This document shows, one piece after another, positions 61,903 to 64,000 of a stretch of DNA of 64,000 nucleotides. Within the stretch, counting starts at the first letter, position 1; every line of letters starts with the position of its first letter. The notes beneath the pieces are model-generated. The model did no database searches and had not been told where the DNA came from. It worked only from the letters and a program-made list of their open reading frames with translations. This DNA is from Paludibacteraceae bacterium. Lineage in GTDB: Bacteria; Bacteroidota; Bacteroidia; Bacteroidales; Paludibacteraceae. The stretch covers positions 1-64,000 of the forward strand of contig JAEEMG010000010.1 in NCBI GenBank assembly GCA_016283095.1, given 5' to 3'. The translations under genes and the position numbers were made by a program.

Positions 61903-62063
61903 GAGGCATCCAAGGCTATTGTTCAGCCAAGAGTCAGGGGCTTAATCCGTGGACGGGAGCAAAACTGCCAGAGACGACGGTGAACACTCCGAATGTGCCT
62001 TTTGAAGTGCAGACGGAGATGACCGTGGCAGAGAAAGTAACGACGAAAAACAAGGAGGTGAAT
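61903..62063 (+). repeat. Displaced RHS tail R5, longest copy
   Basis: 61903-62045 matches RHS 56609-56751 through the NPWTGAK junction and beyond it (KLPETTVNTPNVP.EVQ.E..VAEK.TT), so it extends about 70 nt further than copies R1-R3. It then reads in frame into the zinc-finger protein. It is opened by a TGA, so it is not expressed as a long protein. Confidence 0.85.
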
Positions 62064-62291
62064 ATGTGTGTGTTTTGCAAAGCAAACGAAGTCATTAGCT
62101 CTACAACAACTCATGTTGTGGATTATAAGGGCTGTTTGATTATCGTGAAAAATGTCCCTTGTGAAGAGTGTGTACAGTGTGGTGAGATTTTTATCTCTGA
62201 TGATGTAGCTATAAGATTGGAAAAAATCGTGGATTCCGCTAAAAAGACAATGCAAGAAATATCAGTGTTGGATTATAATAAGGTAGCATGA
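62064..62291 (+). CDS. YgiT-type zinc-finger protein (MqsA-like antitoxin)
   Basis: A 75-residue protein with two CxxC pairs (MCVFCKAN and CEECVQCGE), the YgiT/MqsA N-terminal zinc knuckle, ending with a helix (AIRLEKIVDSAKKTMQ). The strong Shine-Dalgarno AAGGAGGTG 3 nt before the ATG, unusual here, fixes the start. Members usually follow a DUF4258 or MqsR-type toxin, which is absent; instead the RHS tail R5 precedes it in the same frame. Confidence 0.82.
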   Translation: MCVFCKANEVISSTTTHVVDYKGCLIIVKNVPCEECVQCGEIFISDDVAIRLEKIVDSAKKTMQEISVLDYNKVA

Positions 62292-62315
62292 TTTCTTTTA
62301 TTTTATGGTGATATT

Positions 62316-62355
62316 AAAATCAGCGTTGATGGATTCCCGTCAACGCTGATTTTTT
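62316..62355. terminator. Strong bidirectional terminator
   Basis: AATCAGCGTTGA/TCAACGCTGATT 12-bp stem, extended by A/T pairs, with a 10-nt loop and T-run. Ends the toxin locus on one side and pyrG on the other. Confidence 0.88.
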
Positions 62356-62388
62356 AGATATTAGTGTGAGATAAATTGTATATGATAT

Positions 62389-64000
<1,612 letters not shown>

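Overview
The window looks like a chromosomal segment of a Bacteroidetes bacterium, most likely order Bacteroidales. Several signs agree. Promoters follow the Bacteroidetes form (TTTG or TTG, about 19 nt, then TAnnTTTG). Shine-Dalgarno sequences are mostly weak. tRNAs lack an encoded CCA. One protein ends in a type IX secretion (T9SS) sorting domain. Lipoproteins carry an acidic run after the lipobox cysteine, and there is a 2-oxoacid:ferredoxin oxidoreductase pair and a KDO pathway gene. Genus cannot be fixed from the sequence alone.

Layout. 1-400: leftward SRP RNA, tRNA-Thr and tRNA-Tyr from one promoter. 0.8-7.2 kb: Na/Pi cotransporter-like protein, then an ABC-F ATPase and RNA-modifying and methyltransferase genes, ending in a lipoprotein. 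7.3-12.3 kb: leftward operon of two half ABC transporters resembling YbtP/YbtQ, a ketopantoate-reductase-like enzyme and an MptD-type membrane component. 12.9-25 kb: mostly housekeeping genes, including a TSCPD protein, a Sel1-repeat protein, a ComEA-like protein, a HerA-like ATPase, an outer membrane barrel, kdsB, an inactive M16 peptidase homologue, an MBL-fold enzyme and dnaK.

25.0-38.6 kb is an accessory, defence-like region. The last 18 bases of dnaK plus its terminator occur twice (25000-25078 and 28509-28587, about 86% identical) and bracket an ATPase/RloB pair (AbiL-like) plus an unknown gene. Beyond lie a T5orf172 GIY-YIG protein, a RhuM-family protein, a NUDIX hydrolase, a 1628-residue exonuclease-RecQ-UvrD fusion, and an overlapping pair of an OLD-like ATPase and a probable PD-(D/E)XK nuclease. 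I regard that last pair, perhaps with the fused helicase, as a good candidate for an under-described defence system.

38.6-50 kb: a secreted lysine-tailed protein, korAB, and two adjacent toxin-antitoxin modules (a small protein plus GNAT, frameshifted, and an antitoxin plus PIN toxin) that share an identical 34-bp promoter/operator. After these come an OmpA-like protein, a LysR regulator, a YidE-type transporter and a rhomboid protease.

50.3-62.3 kb is a polymorphic toxin locus. A 2030-residue SpvB/FG-GAP/RHS protein follows a small T9SS-sorted partner and precedes a CPCC immunity protein. Downstream lie five displaced copies of RHS gene sequence. Four carry the 3' tail around the residues QGLNPWTG, three of them joined to toxin tips or tip remnants and the fourth running into a zinc-finger gene; the fifth is a spliced core remnant. 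AT-rich immunity-like genes lie between them. 62.4-64 kb: pyrG, leftward, running off the window end.
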